Source: Polaromonas sp047303325 (GTDB taxonomy: Bacteria > Pseudomonadota > Gammaproteobacteria > Burkholderiales > Burkholderiaceae_C). Taken from it: a DNA stretch of 64,000 bases. The stretch spans positions 91,489-155,488 of the forward strand of contig NZ_JBKBEX010000009.1 of NCBI RefSeq assembly GCF_047303325.1. Reading direction: 5' to 3'. The notes beneath the pieces were generated by a model. It saw only the letters and a list, made by a program, of their open reading frames with translations. It was not told the origin of the DNA and did not search any database. Every line of letters starts with the position of its first letter. Within the stretch, counting starts at the first letter, position 1. A program made the position numbers and the translations under genes. Of the stretch, positions 45,667-55,846 are shown piece after piece.

Positions 45667-47718
45667 ATGATGTTTACAAAAATCCTGATTGCAAACCGTG
45701 GCGAGATTGCCTGCCGCGTGATCAAGACCGCCCGCAAGATGGGCATCCAGACCGTTGCCGTGTATTCCGATGCCGACAAGGACGCGCGCCATGTCGAGCT
45801 TGCCGACGAGGCCGTCAACATAGGCCCGGCGCCCAGCCGCGACAGCTATTTGCAGGCCGACAAGATCATCGCGGCCTGCAAGCAGACGGGCGCGCAGGCG
45901 GTGCACCCCGGCTACGGCTTTCTGAGCGAGAACGCGGGTTTTGCCAAGCGGGTGGAAGAAGAGGGCATTATCTTCATAGGCCCCAAGCACTATTCGATTG
46001 CCGCCATGGGCGACAAGATCGAATCCAAAAAACTGGCCGGCGCGGCGGGCGTCAACTGCATCCCGGGCGTGAATGACGCGATTGAGAGCGCCGAGAAGGC
46101 CGTGGAGATCGCCAGGGCCATCGGCTACCCGGTGATGATCAAGGCCAGCGCGGGCGGCGGCGGCAAGGGTTTGCGCGTGGCCTTCAACGACAAGGAGGCC
46201 CTGGAAGGTTTTACCTCCTGCCGCAACGAGGCGCGCAACAGCTTTGGCGACGACCGCGTCTTTATCGAGAAGTTTGTCGAGGAACCGCGCCACATCGAAA
46301 TCCAGCTGCTGGGCGACAGCCACGGCAATGTGGTCTACCTCAACGAACGCGAATGCTCGATCCAGCGGCGCCACCAGAAGGTAATTGAAGAGGCGCCGTC
46401 GCCTTTCATCAGCGACGCAACGCGCAAGGCGATGGGTGAGCAGGCGGTGGCGCTGGCCAAGGCCGTGAAGTACCAGAGCGCCGGCACGGTGGAGTTTGTG
46501 GTCGGCAAGGACCAGAGCTTTTATTTTCTCGAGATGAACACCCGGCTGCAGGTGGAGCACCCGGTGACGGAATGCATCACCGGGCTGGACCTGGTGGAGC
46601 TGATGATCCGCGTGGCGGCCGGCGAGAAGCTGCCGATCGCGCAGAAAGACGTGCAGCGCAATGGCTGGGCCATCGAGTGCCGCATCAATGCCGAAGACCC
46701 GTTCCGCAGCTTTTTGCCGTCCACCGGCCGGCTCGTGCGTTTCCAGCCGCCCAAGGAAACCATGTTCGCGGCCGACACTTCGCAACTGCAGGGCGTGCGT
46801 GTCGACACCGGCGTGCAGGACGGCGGTGAGATTCCGATGTTTTACGACTCGATGATCGCCAAGCTCATCGTGCACGGCAAGGACCGCAAGGATGCCATCG
46901 CCAAGATGCGCGAGGCGCTCAATGGTTTTGTGATCCGCGGCATTTCCAGCAACATTCCCTTCCAGGCAGCCTTGCTGGCGCATCCCAAATTCGTTTCGGG
47001 CGATTTCAACACCGGCTTCATCGCCGAGAACTACAGCAAGGGCTTTCACGCCGAGGACGTGCCGCACGAGGATCCGTCCTTCCTGCTGGCGCTGGCGGCT
47101 TACGTGAACCGCCGCATGCTGGGCCGCGCGGCCGGCATCAGCGGCCAGCTGCCGGGCCATGGCGTCACGGTGGGCGAGGAGTTCGTCGTCGTCAGCCTGG
47201 GTGCGGCGGGGCAGAACACGCCGCACCCGGTGACGGTGGGCAATTACCAGGCGCAAACCGGTTCAGGCACGGTGGAGGTGGGCGCAAAGCGTTATGAAAT
47301 TTGCAGTAACTGGCACCTGGGCGGCGCGCGCATTCGCGGCACCGTCAACGGCCAGCCTTTCGCCGCACAGGTGGAGCGGGGTGTCGGGCGCAATCCGCTG
47401 GCCATCCGCATCGCGCACAACGGTACCCGGCTGGATGCCCTGGTGCTGTTGCCGCGCGCAGCGCAGCTGCATGCGCTGATGCCCTACAAGGCGCCGCCCG
47501 ACATGAGCCGCTATGTGCTTTCACCCATGCCCGGCCTGCTGGTGGATGTGGCGGTGCAGGTGGGCCAGAAAGTACAGGCCGGCGAGCGCGTGGCGGTGAT
47601 TGAGGCCATGAAGATGGAGAACGTGCTGTTTGCCGTGGCCGATGGTGTGGTGGGCAAGGTGCTGGCGAACAAAGGCGAGTCGTTGAGCGTGGACCAGCCG
47701 ATTGTGGAGTTCCAATAA
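45667..47718 (+). CDS. pccA: Propionyl-CoA carboxylase alpha subunit (biotin carboxylase plus biotin carrier)
   Basis: The 683-residue biotin-dependent subunit has a biotin carboxylase domain (residues about 1-450) with MFTKILIANRGEIACRVIKT, the ATP Gly-rich loop MIKASAGGGGKGLRVAF, MNTRLQVEHPVTE and RINAED. A BT-like region (about 460-590) follows. The C-terminal carrier has VIEAMKMENVLFAV, with the biotin Lys at residue 649. ATG codons at 45667 and 45670 are adjacent; the first is used. It partners with pccB upstream. Its stop overlaps the next gene's ATG by one base. Confidence 0.94.
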   Translation: MMFTKILIANRGEIACRVIKTARKMGIQTVAVYSDADKDARHVELADEAVNIGPAPSRDSYLQADKIIAACKQTGAQAVHPGYGFLSENAGFAKRVEEEGIIFIGPKHYSIAAMGDKIESKKLAGAAGVNCIPGVNDAIESAEKAVEIARAIGYPVMIKASAGGGGKGLRVAFNDKEALEGFTSCRNEARNSFGDDRVFIEKFVEEPRHIEIQLLGDSHGNVVYLNERECSIQRRHQKVIEEAPSPFISDATRKAMGEQAVALAKAVKYQSAGTVEFVVGKDQSFYFLEMNTRLQVEHPVTECITGLDLVELMIRVAAGEKLPIAQKDVQRNGWAIECRINAEDPFRSFLPSTGRLVRFQPPKETMFAADTSQLQGVRVDTGVQDGGEIPMFYDSMIAKLIVHGKDRKDAIAKMREALNGFVIRGISSNIPFQAALLAHPKFVSGDFNTGFIAENYSKGFHAEDVPHEDPSFLLALAAYVNRRMLGRAAGISGQLPGHGVTVGEEFVVVSLGAAGQNTPHPVTVGNYQAQTGSGTVEVGAKRYEICSNWHLGGARIRGTVNGQPFAAQVERGVGRNPLAIRIAHNGTRLDALVLLPRAAQLHALMPYKAPPDMSRYVLSPMPGLLVDVAVQVGQKVQAGERVAVIEAMKMENVLFAVADGVVGKVLANKGESLSVDQPIVEFQ

Positions 47719-48194
47719 TGAGCGCCGTACGTCCCTTTAAAGTTCTCGGAATCCAGCAGATCGCCATCGGCGCCACAAGTAAAGACCGACTGCGTACGCT
47801 GTGGGTCGACATGCTGGGCCTGGAAGTGACCGGCAATTTCGTCAGCGAACGCGAGAACGTGGACGAAGATATCTGCGCCATGGGCAGCGGCCCCTTCAAG
47901 GTCGAGGTCGACTTGATGCAGCCGCTCGACATGGACAAGAAGCCCGCGGTGCACACCACGCCGCTCAACCATGTGGGCCTGTGGATAGACGACCTGCCCA
48001 AAGCCGTGGAATGGCTGACAGCCAAAGGCGTGCGCTTCGCGCCCGGCGGCATACGCAAGGGTGCGGCGGGTTTTGATATCTGCTTTTTGCATCCCAAGGC
48101 CAGCGAGGAATTTCCCATCGCGGGCGAGGGTGTGCTGGTCGAGATGGTGCAGGCGCCGCCTGAAGTCATCAAGGCGTTTGCCGCCCTGGGCTGA
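47718..48194 (+). CDS. VOC-superfamily protein, probable methylmalonyl-CoA epimerase
   Basis: The 158-residue protein has two VOC (glyoxalase/epimerase) repeats: IQQIAIGATSKDRLRTLWVD with LGLEVTGNF in the first and LNHVGLWIDDLPKAVEWLTA in the second, plus FDICFLHPKASE and GVLVEMVQAPPEV. Epimerases of the pathway convert (S)- to (R)-methylmalonyl-CoA, and this gene is directly after pccA (TAATG overlap) where that enzyme is expected. A different VOC lyase is possible because family membership alone does not fix the reaction. It is the last gene of the cluster and convergent with the rsxB-like gene. Confidence 0.72.
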   Translation: MSAVRPFKVLGIQQIAIGATSKDRLRTLWVDMLGLEVTGNFVSERENVDEDICAMGSGPFKVEVDLMQPLDMDKKPAVHTTPLNHVGLWIDDLPKAVEWLTAKGVRFAPGGIRKGAAGFDICFLHPKASEEFPIAGEGVLVEMVQAPPEVIKAFAALG

Positions 48195-48210
48195 AAGCCG
48201 GCTACCCGGT

Positions 48211-48894
48211 TTACTCTTTTGTGCGCTGTGCCCGGGCCCGGGCCAGCGCGGCTTCGATCACGGCGCGTTTGCGGTCCGCCACGGCGGGGTCGCTTTCAGT
48301 GCGTGCGGCTGAGGCTGCCGGCGCGACGGATGTTGCACCGGCGGGCTTGCCGGCGTCCATGCCGCCGGGAGGCTTGCCTTCTTCTTTCTTGTGCCGGGCC
48401 TTATGGCCTTCATAGCGCGCCTTGGCAGTGCCCGCCTCTTGCTGCGACCAGGCCTGCCAGCCGGTGCGTGCGCCGGTGACGTTTTCCAGGCTGATGCAAT
48501 CGACCGGGCACACCGGGATGCACAGCTCGCAGCCCGTGCACCAGGGCTCGATCACGGTGTGCATCATCTTGTTGCTACCCATGATGGCGTCGGTCGGGCA
48601 GGCCTTGAGGCACAGGGTGCAGCCTATGCACCAGTTCTCGTCGATGACAGCTAGGGCGCGCGGACCTTCCGTGCCGTTGGCTGGATTCAGGGGCAGGGCG
48701 GGCAGGCCGGTGATGGCCGCAAGGCGCTGCACGCCTTCGGCGCCGCCCGGCGGGCATTGGTTGATGGCGGCCTCGCCCGAGGCCATGGCCTGCGCGTAGG
48801 CCGCGCAGTCAGGATAGCCGCAGCGGGTGCACTGGGTCTGGGGCAGGGCGGCGTTGAGGCGCTCAAAAAGGCGCAAGTCGGTGGGGGAGCTCAC
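48211..48894 (-). CDS. RsxB/RnfB-like ferredoxin-type electron carrier (orphan)
   Basis: The 227-residue Fe-S protein has an N-terminal Fes-type 4Fe-4S domain (CTRCGYPDCAAYAQAMASGE with the last Cys in NQCPPGG) and two 4Fe-4S ferredoxin motifs, CIGCTLCLKACP and CTGCELCIPVCP. A charged, Ala/Lys-rich C-terminal tail (about residues 155-227) follows. The Rnf membrane helix at the N-terminus is missing, so it is a soluble RsxB form. Start is a GTG at 48894. No rnfA/C/D/G/E genes are in the window. It likely shuttles low-potential electrons. Confidence 0.85.
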   Translation of the reverse strand: MSSPTDLRLFERLNAALPQTQCTRCGYPDCAAYAQAMASGEAAINQCPPGGAEGVQRLAAITGLPALPLNPANGTEGPRALAVIDENWCIGCTLCLKACPTDAIMGSNKMMHTVIEPWCTGCELCIPVCPVDCISLENVTGARTGWQAWSQQEAGTAKARYEGHKARHKKEEGKPPGGMDAGKPAGATSVAPAASAARTESDPAVADRKRAVIEAALARARAQRTKE

Positions 48895-48949
48895 CGGCCT
48901 ATTGTCCTACCAGTCACGGCCCTGTGGTCCGGCCGTGCCGCACAGGCCT

Positions 48950-50323
48950 TCAGGCTTGTTTGCCGCGCGCCGTCTTTTTGGCCGCCGGCTTTGCAATGGA
49001 CTTGGCCGTGGATTTTGCGGTGGTTTTTGCCGCTGATGCCCGCTTGGCTGGAGCCGAAGGCCGGTTGTTCGCCTGGATAAAGGCCTTGACCTGCGGGTAG
49101 ACGATCTCGCGCCAGCGGCGGCCGCTGAAGATGCCGTAATGGCCTGCGCCCTTGACTTCCAGGTGCTTTTGCAAGGCCTTGGGGATGTTGTGGCAAAGGC
49201 TGTGGGCCGCCTCGGTCTGGCCTGAGCCGGAGATGTCGTCCAGTTCGCCTTCGACGGTGAAGTGGGCCGTGGTCTTGATGTCCTGGGGCCGCACGCGCTC
49301 CAGTTCTCCGTCCAGGTTCTTGACGTCCCAGGTGCCGTTGACCAGCTTGAACTCCTGGAACACCGTCTTGATGGTGTCCAGGTAGTAATCGGCGTCCATG
49401 TCGAGCACCGCGTTGTATTCGTCGTAGAACTTGCGGTGCGCCTCAGCGCTGGCGTCGTCGCCCTTGATCAGGTCCTTGAAGTAATCGTAGTGGCTGCTGG
49501 CGTGGCGGTCGGGGTTCATCGCGACGAAGCCGGTGTGCTGCAAAAAGCCGGGGTAGACACGGCGCCCGGCACCCGGGAAGTTGCTGGGCACGCGGTAGAT
49601 CACATTGTTTTCAAACCACTCGTAGCTCTTGTTCATGGCCAGGTTGTTGACGGCGGTCGGCGACTTGCGCGCGTCGATGGGGCCGCCCATCATGGTCATG
49701 CTCAGCGGCGTGATCTCGCCGCGCGAGGCCATCAGCGACACCGCCGCGAGCACCGGCACGGTGGGCTGGCACACGCTGATGACGTGGCAGTTGCCGTAAA
49801 TGCCCTGGATGTGGCGGATGAATTCCTGCACGTAGTTGACGTAGTCGTCCAGGTGGAAGGAGCCGTCGGACAGCGGCACGGTGCGCGCGTTTTTCCAGTC
49901 GGTGATGTAGACCTTGTGGTCCTTGAGCATGGTGCGCACGGTGTCGCGCAGCAAGGTGGCGTAGTGGCCGGACAGCGGCGCCACGATCAGCACCGCGGGT
50001 TCGCCCTTCAGGCCTGTCAGCGTGGCCGGGTCGTCGGTGAAACGCTTGAAGCGGCGCAGCTCGCAAAAGGGTTTGTCGATTTCCACGCGTTCGTGGATGC
50101 TGACCTCGGTGCCGTTGACGTCGACGGTGCGGATGTCAAAAGCCGGTTTTTCGTAATCCTTGCCCAGCCGGTAGATCAGGCTGTAACCGGCCGCCACGCG
50201 TTGGGCAAAGGGGTTCTGCCCCAGCGGCGACAGGGGGTTGCCGTAAAGCTTGGCGGCGGCCTGCGCGAAGTCGACAAAGGGCTCCATCAAGGTGCGCTGG
50301 GTTTCATAGACTTGGTACAGCAT
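48950..50323 (-). CDS. phaZ: Intracellular polyhydroxyalkanoate depolymerase with basic Ala/Lys-rich tail
   Basis: The 457-residue granule-associated depolymerase releases 3-hydroxybutyrate or its CoA ester. It opens MLYQVYETQRTLMEPFVDFA and has the Cys nucleophile elbow in HVISVCQPTVPVLAAVSLMA with FTVEGELDDISGSGQTEAAH and KGAGHYGIFSGRRWRE (Asp/His partners). The core domain ends at about residue 426. The last 30 residues are a KTTAKSTAKSIAKPAAKK-type run, like histone H1-like proteins or PhaM, so a DNA- or granule-binding role is possible. A small hairpin (48915-48937) follows the gene but has no T-run. Confidence 0.9.
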   Translation of the reverse strand: MLYQVYETQRTLMEPFVDFAQAAAKLYGNPLSPLGQNPFAQRVAAGYSLIYRLGKDYEKPAFDIRTVDVNGTEVSIHERVEIDKPFCELRRFKRFTDDPATLTGLKGEPAVLIVAPLSGHYATLLRDTVRTMLKDHKVYITDWKNARTVPLSDGSFHLDDYVNYVQEFIRHIQGIYGNCHVISVCQPTVPVLAAVSLMASRGEITPLSMTMMGGPIDARKSPTAVNNLAMNKSYEWFENNVIYRVPSNFPGAGRRVYPGFLQHTGFVAMNPDRHASSHYDYFKDLIKGDDASAEAHRKFYDEYNAVLDMDADYYLDTIKTVFQEFKLVNGTWDVKNLDGELERVRPQDIKTTAHFTVEGELDDISGSGQTEAAHSLCHNIPKALQKHLEVKGAGHYGIFSGRRWREIVYPQVKAFIQANNRPSAPAKRASAAKTTAKSTAKSIAKPAAKKTARGKQA

Positions 50324-50383
50324 CGGGGGTCAACCTTGGGTTATGTCGTTGTGATGTCGTTATGACAGGTAAATCGTAGTATG

Positions 50384-50394
50384 TTGCAGTGCAA
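50384..50394. promoter_or_regulatory. TTGCA-N1-TGCAA palindrome, possible PhaR site
   Basis: TTGCA-G-TGCAA is a perfect odd palindrome in the 281-bp gap between phaZ and the LigB-type dioxygenase gene, about 60 bp upstream of the phaZ start. PHA-granule regulators of the PhaR type bind TGC-rich palindromes near phasin and PHA genes. The rest of the gap shows no other gene. Confidence 0.35.
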
Positions 50395-50604
50395 TATAAC
50401 AGGGGCTGGCCGCACTGTTTTGAGGAAAACCACCAATTCCGGGCTCTTTTCACGGCTTTGGTGCCAAAGCACCACGAGGCGGCGGCCGGACTTGTTTGGC
50501 GATAAACCGTCGCCACCTGCGGAATTGAAGGAACACTTACTATTTTGCCTTCCGGCCAGCGGTTTTGACCGCCCCGGCGCCCTTCCCGAATAGGAAACAA
50601 CAAT

Positions 50605-51459
50605 ATGCTCCCCACTATCGACGCCTCCGCGCTGGACAGAATCGCCTCCCTGAAGAAATCCGACAGGATGCCGGTGGTTTTTGTGGGCCACGGCAGTCCC
50701 ATGAACGCCATAGGCGACAACGAATACCGGCGCAGCTGGCAGGCGCTGGGCGCCGAATTTGGGACGAAATACCCCAGGCCACAGCTGATTTTGTGTATTT
50801 CGGCCCATTGGCTGACCGAAGGCTGGTGGTTGACCGCCATGGACAAGCCCAAGACCATCCACGACTTCGGCGGCTTTCCGCAGGAGCTGTTTGACCAGCA
50901 GTACCCGGCGCCCGGCGATCCGGCCGCCGCGCAGGCCATCAGCCAACTGGTACGCCAGCGGGCCTCGGCGCCGCTGGGACTGGATGAGGCCGAGTGGGGG
51001 CTGGACCATGGCGCCTGGTCGGTGCTCAAACCCATGTTCCCGGACGCGGACATTCCGGTGATCCAGCTCAGCATGGACTACGGCCGCGCGCCCGAGGACC
51101 ACTATGCGCTGGCCAAGCAGCTCAAGGCCTTGCGCGAGCGCGGGGTGCTGGTCGTGGCCAGCGGCAATATCGTGCACAACCTGCGCCAGATGCAGCGCGG
51201 CGCGACCGGTAGCCAGGCTTACGACTGGGCATTGGAATTCGACCAGATCACGGGCGGCTATATGCAGCAAGGCAATCTCGACGCGCTGCAGAGCTTCCAG
51301 AAGCTGGGCCAGGTCGCCAAAATGGCTCACCCCACTTATGAGCACTACCTGCCCTTGCTGTATGCGGCCGGCGCCGCCGACGGCAAGGAGCCCATGCGCT
51401 TTTTCAATACCAGCTTCCAGGCCGGTTCGATTTCGATGCGCTCCGCGGTCTGGGGCTGA
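50605..51459 (+). CDS. LigB-type extradiol dioxygenase (YgiD/DODA-like)
   Basis: The 284-residue class III extradiol dioxygenase-fold protein has the metal ligands in VVFVGHGSPMNAI, SAHWLTEGW and GLDHGAWSVLKPMF, and the catalytic His in AHPTYEHYLPLLYA. The best-known relatives are 4,5-DOPA dioxygenases (E. coli YgiD) and LigB-like enzymes, many with unproven substrates. A catechol or DOPA-like phenol is likely. It stands alone on the plus strand, divergent from phaZ and convergent with the nucleotidyltransferase-like gene. The ATG follows a weak ribosome site. Confidence 0.85.
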   Translation: MLPTIDASALDRIASLKKSDRMPVVFVGHGSPMNAIGDNEYRRSWQALGAEFGTKYPRPQLILCISAHWLTEGWWLTAMDKPKTIHDFGGFPQELFDQQYPAPGDPAAAQAISQLVRQRASAPLGLDEAEWGLDHGAWSVLKPMFPDADIPVIQLSMDYGRAPEDHYALAKQLKALRERGVLVVASGNIVHNLRQMQRGATGSQAYDWALEFDQITGGYMQQGNLDALQSFQKLGQVAKMAHPTYEHYLPLLYAAGAADGKEPMRFFNTSFQAGSISMRSAVWG

Positions 51460-51469
51460 TCAGCCCGGA

Positions 51470-52054
51470 TCAAGCCTGGATTTGCAGCCAGGGCCAGCGC
51501 TCCTGGTAGGCGGCGGCTTTTTTCTCAAACAGCGGCCGGTGCGGGCACAGCGGATTCGGGCTGAGCCGACCCTGGTAGAGCTCGTCCAGGCCGTTGGGCG
51601 CGTAAAGCGCCAGGCCTGAAGCGCCGGCTTGCAGTCCCACGCAGGTGCTGGTGACCAGGAAACGGTCTATGCCGTCCCGGGAATTGCGCAGGGCCGGGTA
51701 GGGAAAGCCGAAGTAGTCCTGGTACCAGGTGTGGACGCGGGCCTGGTTTTTGGCTTCCACCGTGATGCCCAGGCCGGAAAAAGCGGACTGGGCACGCGCA
51801 TTGACCCGGGCCTCGGCCGCCTCCGAAAGATCGGCGGGGTCGAAGTAGAACAGGTCATAGTCCTTGATATGGGCTTCAGGCGGATTGCCCGAGCGCAGGT
51901 TCCAGACCGTCTGGAAGAGGCAACCCGCGACCAGCCAGACATCCGGCAGGCCCAGGGCGGGCAACTGCTGCAGGATGCGCTGGTTGTGGCGGTTTTGCAG
52001 GGCGTCCCGGATGAAACCATCCGGGCTGGGAGGCAGAGAGATCGACAGGGAAAT
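51470..52054 (-). CDS. Nucleotidyltransferase-family protein (DUF925-like) with non-ATG start
   Basis: The 194-residue protein has the nucleotidyltransferase-like block LPDVWLVAGCLFQTVWNLRS and the acidic pair in HIKDYDLFYFDPADLSEAAE, with RVHTWYQDYFGFPYPALRNS near the middle. Its function is unknown. No ATG or GTG is available at the N-terminus: the frame meets the aminotransferase stop and only CTG (52057), ATT (52054) or CTG (52048) precede the fold. ATT is given because AAGG lies seven bases upstream and it overlaps the TGA, implying coupling to the aminotransferase gene. A TTG (51988) would truncate the conserved start. Confidence 0.65.
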   Translation of the reverse strand: MSLSISLPPSPDGFIRDALQNRHNQRILQQLPALGLPDVWLVAGCLFQTVWNLRSGNPPEAHIKDYDLFYFDPADLSEAAEARVNARAQSAFSGLGITVEAKNQARVHTWYQDYFGFPYPALRNSRDGIDRFLVTSTCVGLQAGASGLALYAPNGLDELYQGRLSPNPLCPHRPLFEKKAAAYQERWPWLQIQA

Positions 52055-53250
52055 CAGACGACCTTGGCGATGGACGCGCAGACGTAGTCGATGTTCTTGC
52101 TGTTGAGCGCGGCCACGCACATGCGGCCGGTGTCGGTGCCATAGACGCCGAATTCGTTGCGCAGGCGCACCATCTGGTCCTTGCTGAGGCCGGAATAGCT
52201 GAACATGCCGATCTGGGCGGTGATGAAGCTCATGTCCTGCTTGACGCCGGCGGCCTTCAGGCCGTCCACGAGCTTTTGGCGCATGGCCTTGATGCGCACG
52301 CGCATTTCCGCCAGTTCCTGCTCCCACTGGGCGCGCAGCGCCGGCGTGTTGAGCACCATGGCCACCACCATGCCGCCGTGGATCTGCGGGTTGCTGTAGT
52401 TGGTGCGAATGACCAGCTTGAGCTGCGACAGCACGCGGTCGGCTTCTTCCTTGGACTCGCAGAGCACCGACAGGGCGCCCACGCGTTCGCCATAGAGGCT
52501 GAAGCTCTTGGAAAACGAGGTCGACACAAAAAAGCTAAGGCCGGCAGCGACAAACTTGCCGATGACGGCGCCGTCTTCCGCGATGCCGTGGCCGAAGCCC
52601 TGGTAAGCCATGTCGAGGAAAGGCGTGAGCTTGCGCGCTTTGACGGCGGCGATCACCTGGTCCCACTGGGCGGCGGTGATGTCGTAACCGGTCGGGTTGT
52701 GGCAGCAGGCGTGCAGCACGACGATGGTGCCTTCGGCTGCGGCATTCAGGGCGGCGAGCATGCCCTCGAAGTTGACGCCGCGCTTGGCGGCATCGTAGTA
52801 AGGATAGCTTTCAACGGCAAAACCGGCCTGGCTGAACAGCGCGCGGTGGTTTTCCCAGCTTGGGTCGGAAATCAGCACCTTGGCGTTGGGGCTGAGCTTT
52901 TTGAGGAAGTCGGCTCCGACCTTGAGGCCGCCCGTGCCGCCTATGCCTTGCACGGTGGCGACGCGGCCGCTCTTGACCGGTTCGCTGTCGGCGCCGAAGA
53001 CGAGGCCCTTGACCGCCGCGTCATAGGCGGCGATGCCGTCAATCGGCAGGTAGCCGCGGGCCTTGGGAGATTCCATCATTTGCTTTTCGGCCGCCTGCAC
53101 GCATTGCAGCAGGGGCAGCTTGCCGTTGTCGTCGTAGTACACGCCCACGCCCAGGTTGACCTTGTTGGGATTGGTGTCGGCATTGAACTGCTCATTCAGG
53201 CCCAGGATGGGGTCACGCGGGGCCATTTCGACAGCGGTAAACAAAGACAT
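52054..53250 (-). CDS. Aspartate/aromatic amino acid aminotransferase (class I, PLP)
   Basis: The 398-residue PLP enzyme of the AspC/TyrB group transaminates aromatic amino acids and aspartate with 2-oxoglutarate. Marks include PNKVNLGVGVYYDDNGKLPL, VVLHACCHNPTGYDITAAQW (Asn/Pro contacts), FLDMAYQGFGHG and the Schiff-base Lys in FVSTSFSKSFSLYGERVGAL with the Arg in FITAQIGMFSYSGLSKDQ. It is preceded by AGGATATTTC and overlaps the nucleotidyltransferase-like gene. TyrB fits slightly better than AspC, but specificity is not decided here. Confidence 0.92.
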   Translation of the reverse strand: MSLFTAVEMAPRDPILGLNEQFNADTNPNKVNLGVGVYYDDNGKLPLLQCVQAAEKQMMESPKARGYLPIDGIAAYDAAVKGLVFGADSEPVKSGRVATVQGIGGTGGLKVGADFLKKLSPNAKVLISDPSWENHRALFSQAGFAVESYPYYDAAKRGVNFEGMLAALNAAAEGTIVVLHACCHNPTGYDITAAQWDQVIAAVKARKLTPFLDMAYQGFGHGIAEDGAVIGKFVAAGLSFFVSTSFSKSFSLYGERVGALSVLCESKEEADRVLSQLKLVIRTNYSNPQIHGGMVVAMVLNTPALRAQWEQELAEMRVRIKAMRQKLVDGLKAAGVKQDMSFITAQIGMFSYSGLSKDQMVRLRNEFGVYGTDTGRMCVAALNSKNIDYVCASIAKVV

Positions 53251-53458
53251 GAAATATCCTCAGAAAAAGTGAAAAAAGGCGAAAGCGACGGTACGGGATT
53301 CAGCTCAAAAATTTAGGTCACAAGTTGACCGGAAAAAAGGCTACAAGAGCATCAACACGGCGGTCGGAGGGCGATGGGGGATTGCAATTCCCATTTTCGG
53401 CCGAATGTCGTATTCTGTTTGGTTGCCCCGAATTTTAACGGGGCTTGATCGAGGTTTT

Positions 53459-55582
<2,124 letters not shown>

Positions 55583-55595
55583 GCTGAAATGTCTC

Positions 55596-55636
55596 TTTAC
55601 CGTCAAGTGCACCGATATGGTGCATTTGACGGTAAG
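55596..55636. promoter_or_regulatory. Long stem-loop with NtrC-like core between uvrB and iscR
   Basis: The core TGCACC-GATAT-GGTGCA (55608-55624) matches the NtrC-type site TGCACCA-N3-TGGTGCA except one base. It is extended by outer arms TTACCGTCAA/TTGACGGTAA (55597-55606 with 55626-55635), giving a 17-bp stem with one G.T pair. It has no T-run, so it is not an ordinary terminator. It is 14 bp after the uvrB stop and 60 bp before the isc promoter. Confidence 0.55.
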
Positions 55637-55697
55637 ACTACGGGTTAGTCCTCATGTTTTTGGGGCGCCCAGCGGGAAAACCCCTGCTTGTGTTAAA

Positions 55698-55727
55698 CTT
55701 GACGAAAACAGTCAAGAACAATACCAG
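55698..55727 (+). promoter_or_regulatory. isc operon promoter with IscR type 1-like operator
   Basis: The inverted repeat CTTGAC-GAAAACA-GTCAAG (55698-55703 with 55711-55716) fits the IscR type 1 pattern (YYGACTRWWWYAGTCRR) closely, differing only at one T. A sigma-70 -35 (TTGACG, 55699-55704) overlaps it, and TACCAG (55722-55727) at 17-bp spacing is the -10. The overlap suits repression by holo-IscR. A half site AGTCAAG lies near 55821. Confidence 0.65.
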
Positions 55728-55846
55728 AACAACAAAAAGCCCCCGCGATACCGGTTGACTGACCTGGGCGGCTGGAGGAAGAGTTCCCTGTAGGCCACAA
55801 GTTTGCAGGGTGAAAACGACAGTCAAGCCATTTAAAGGAGCTTGTT

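Noticed and set aside
48915..48937. CACGGCC/GGCCGTG hairpin after phaZ as a terminator
   Set aside because: It has a 7-bp stem but no T-run on either strand.
53251..53458. Expected LexA/SOS box upstream of uvrB
   Set aside because: No CTGT-N8-ACAG-like palindrome was found in the gap.
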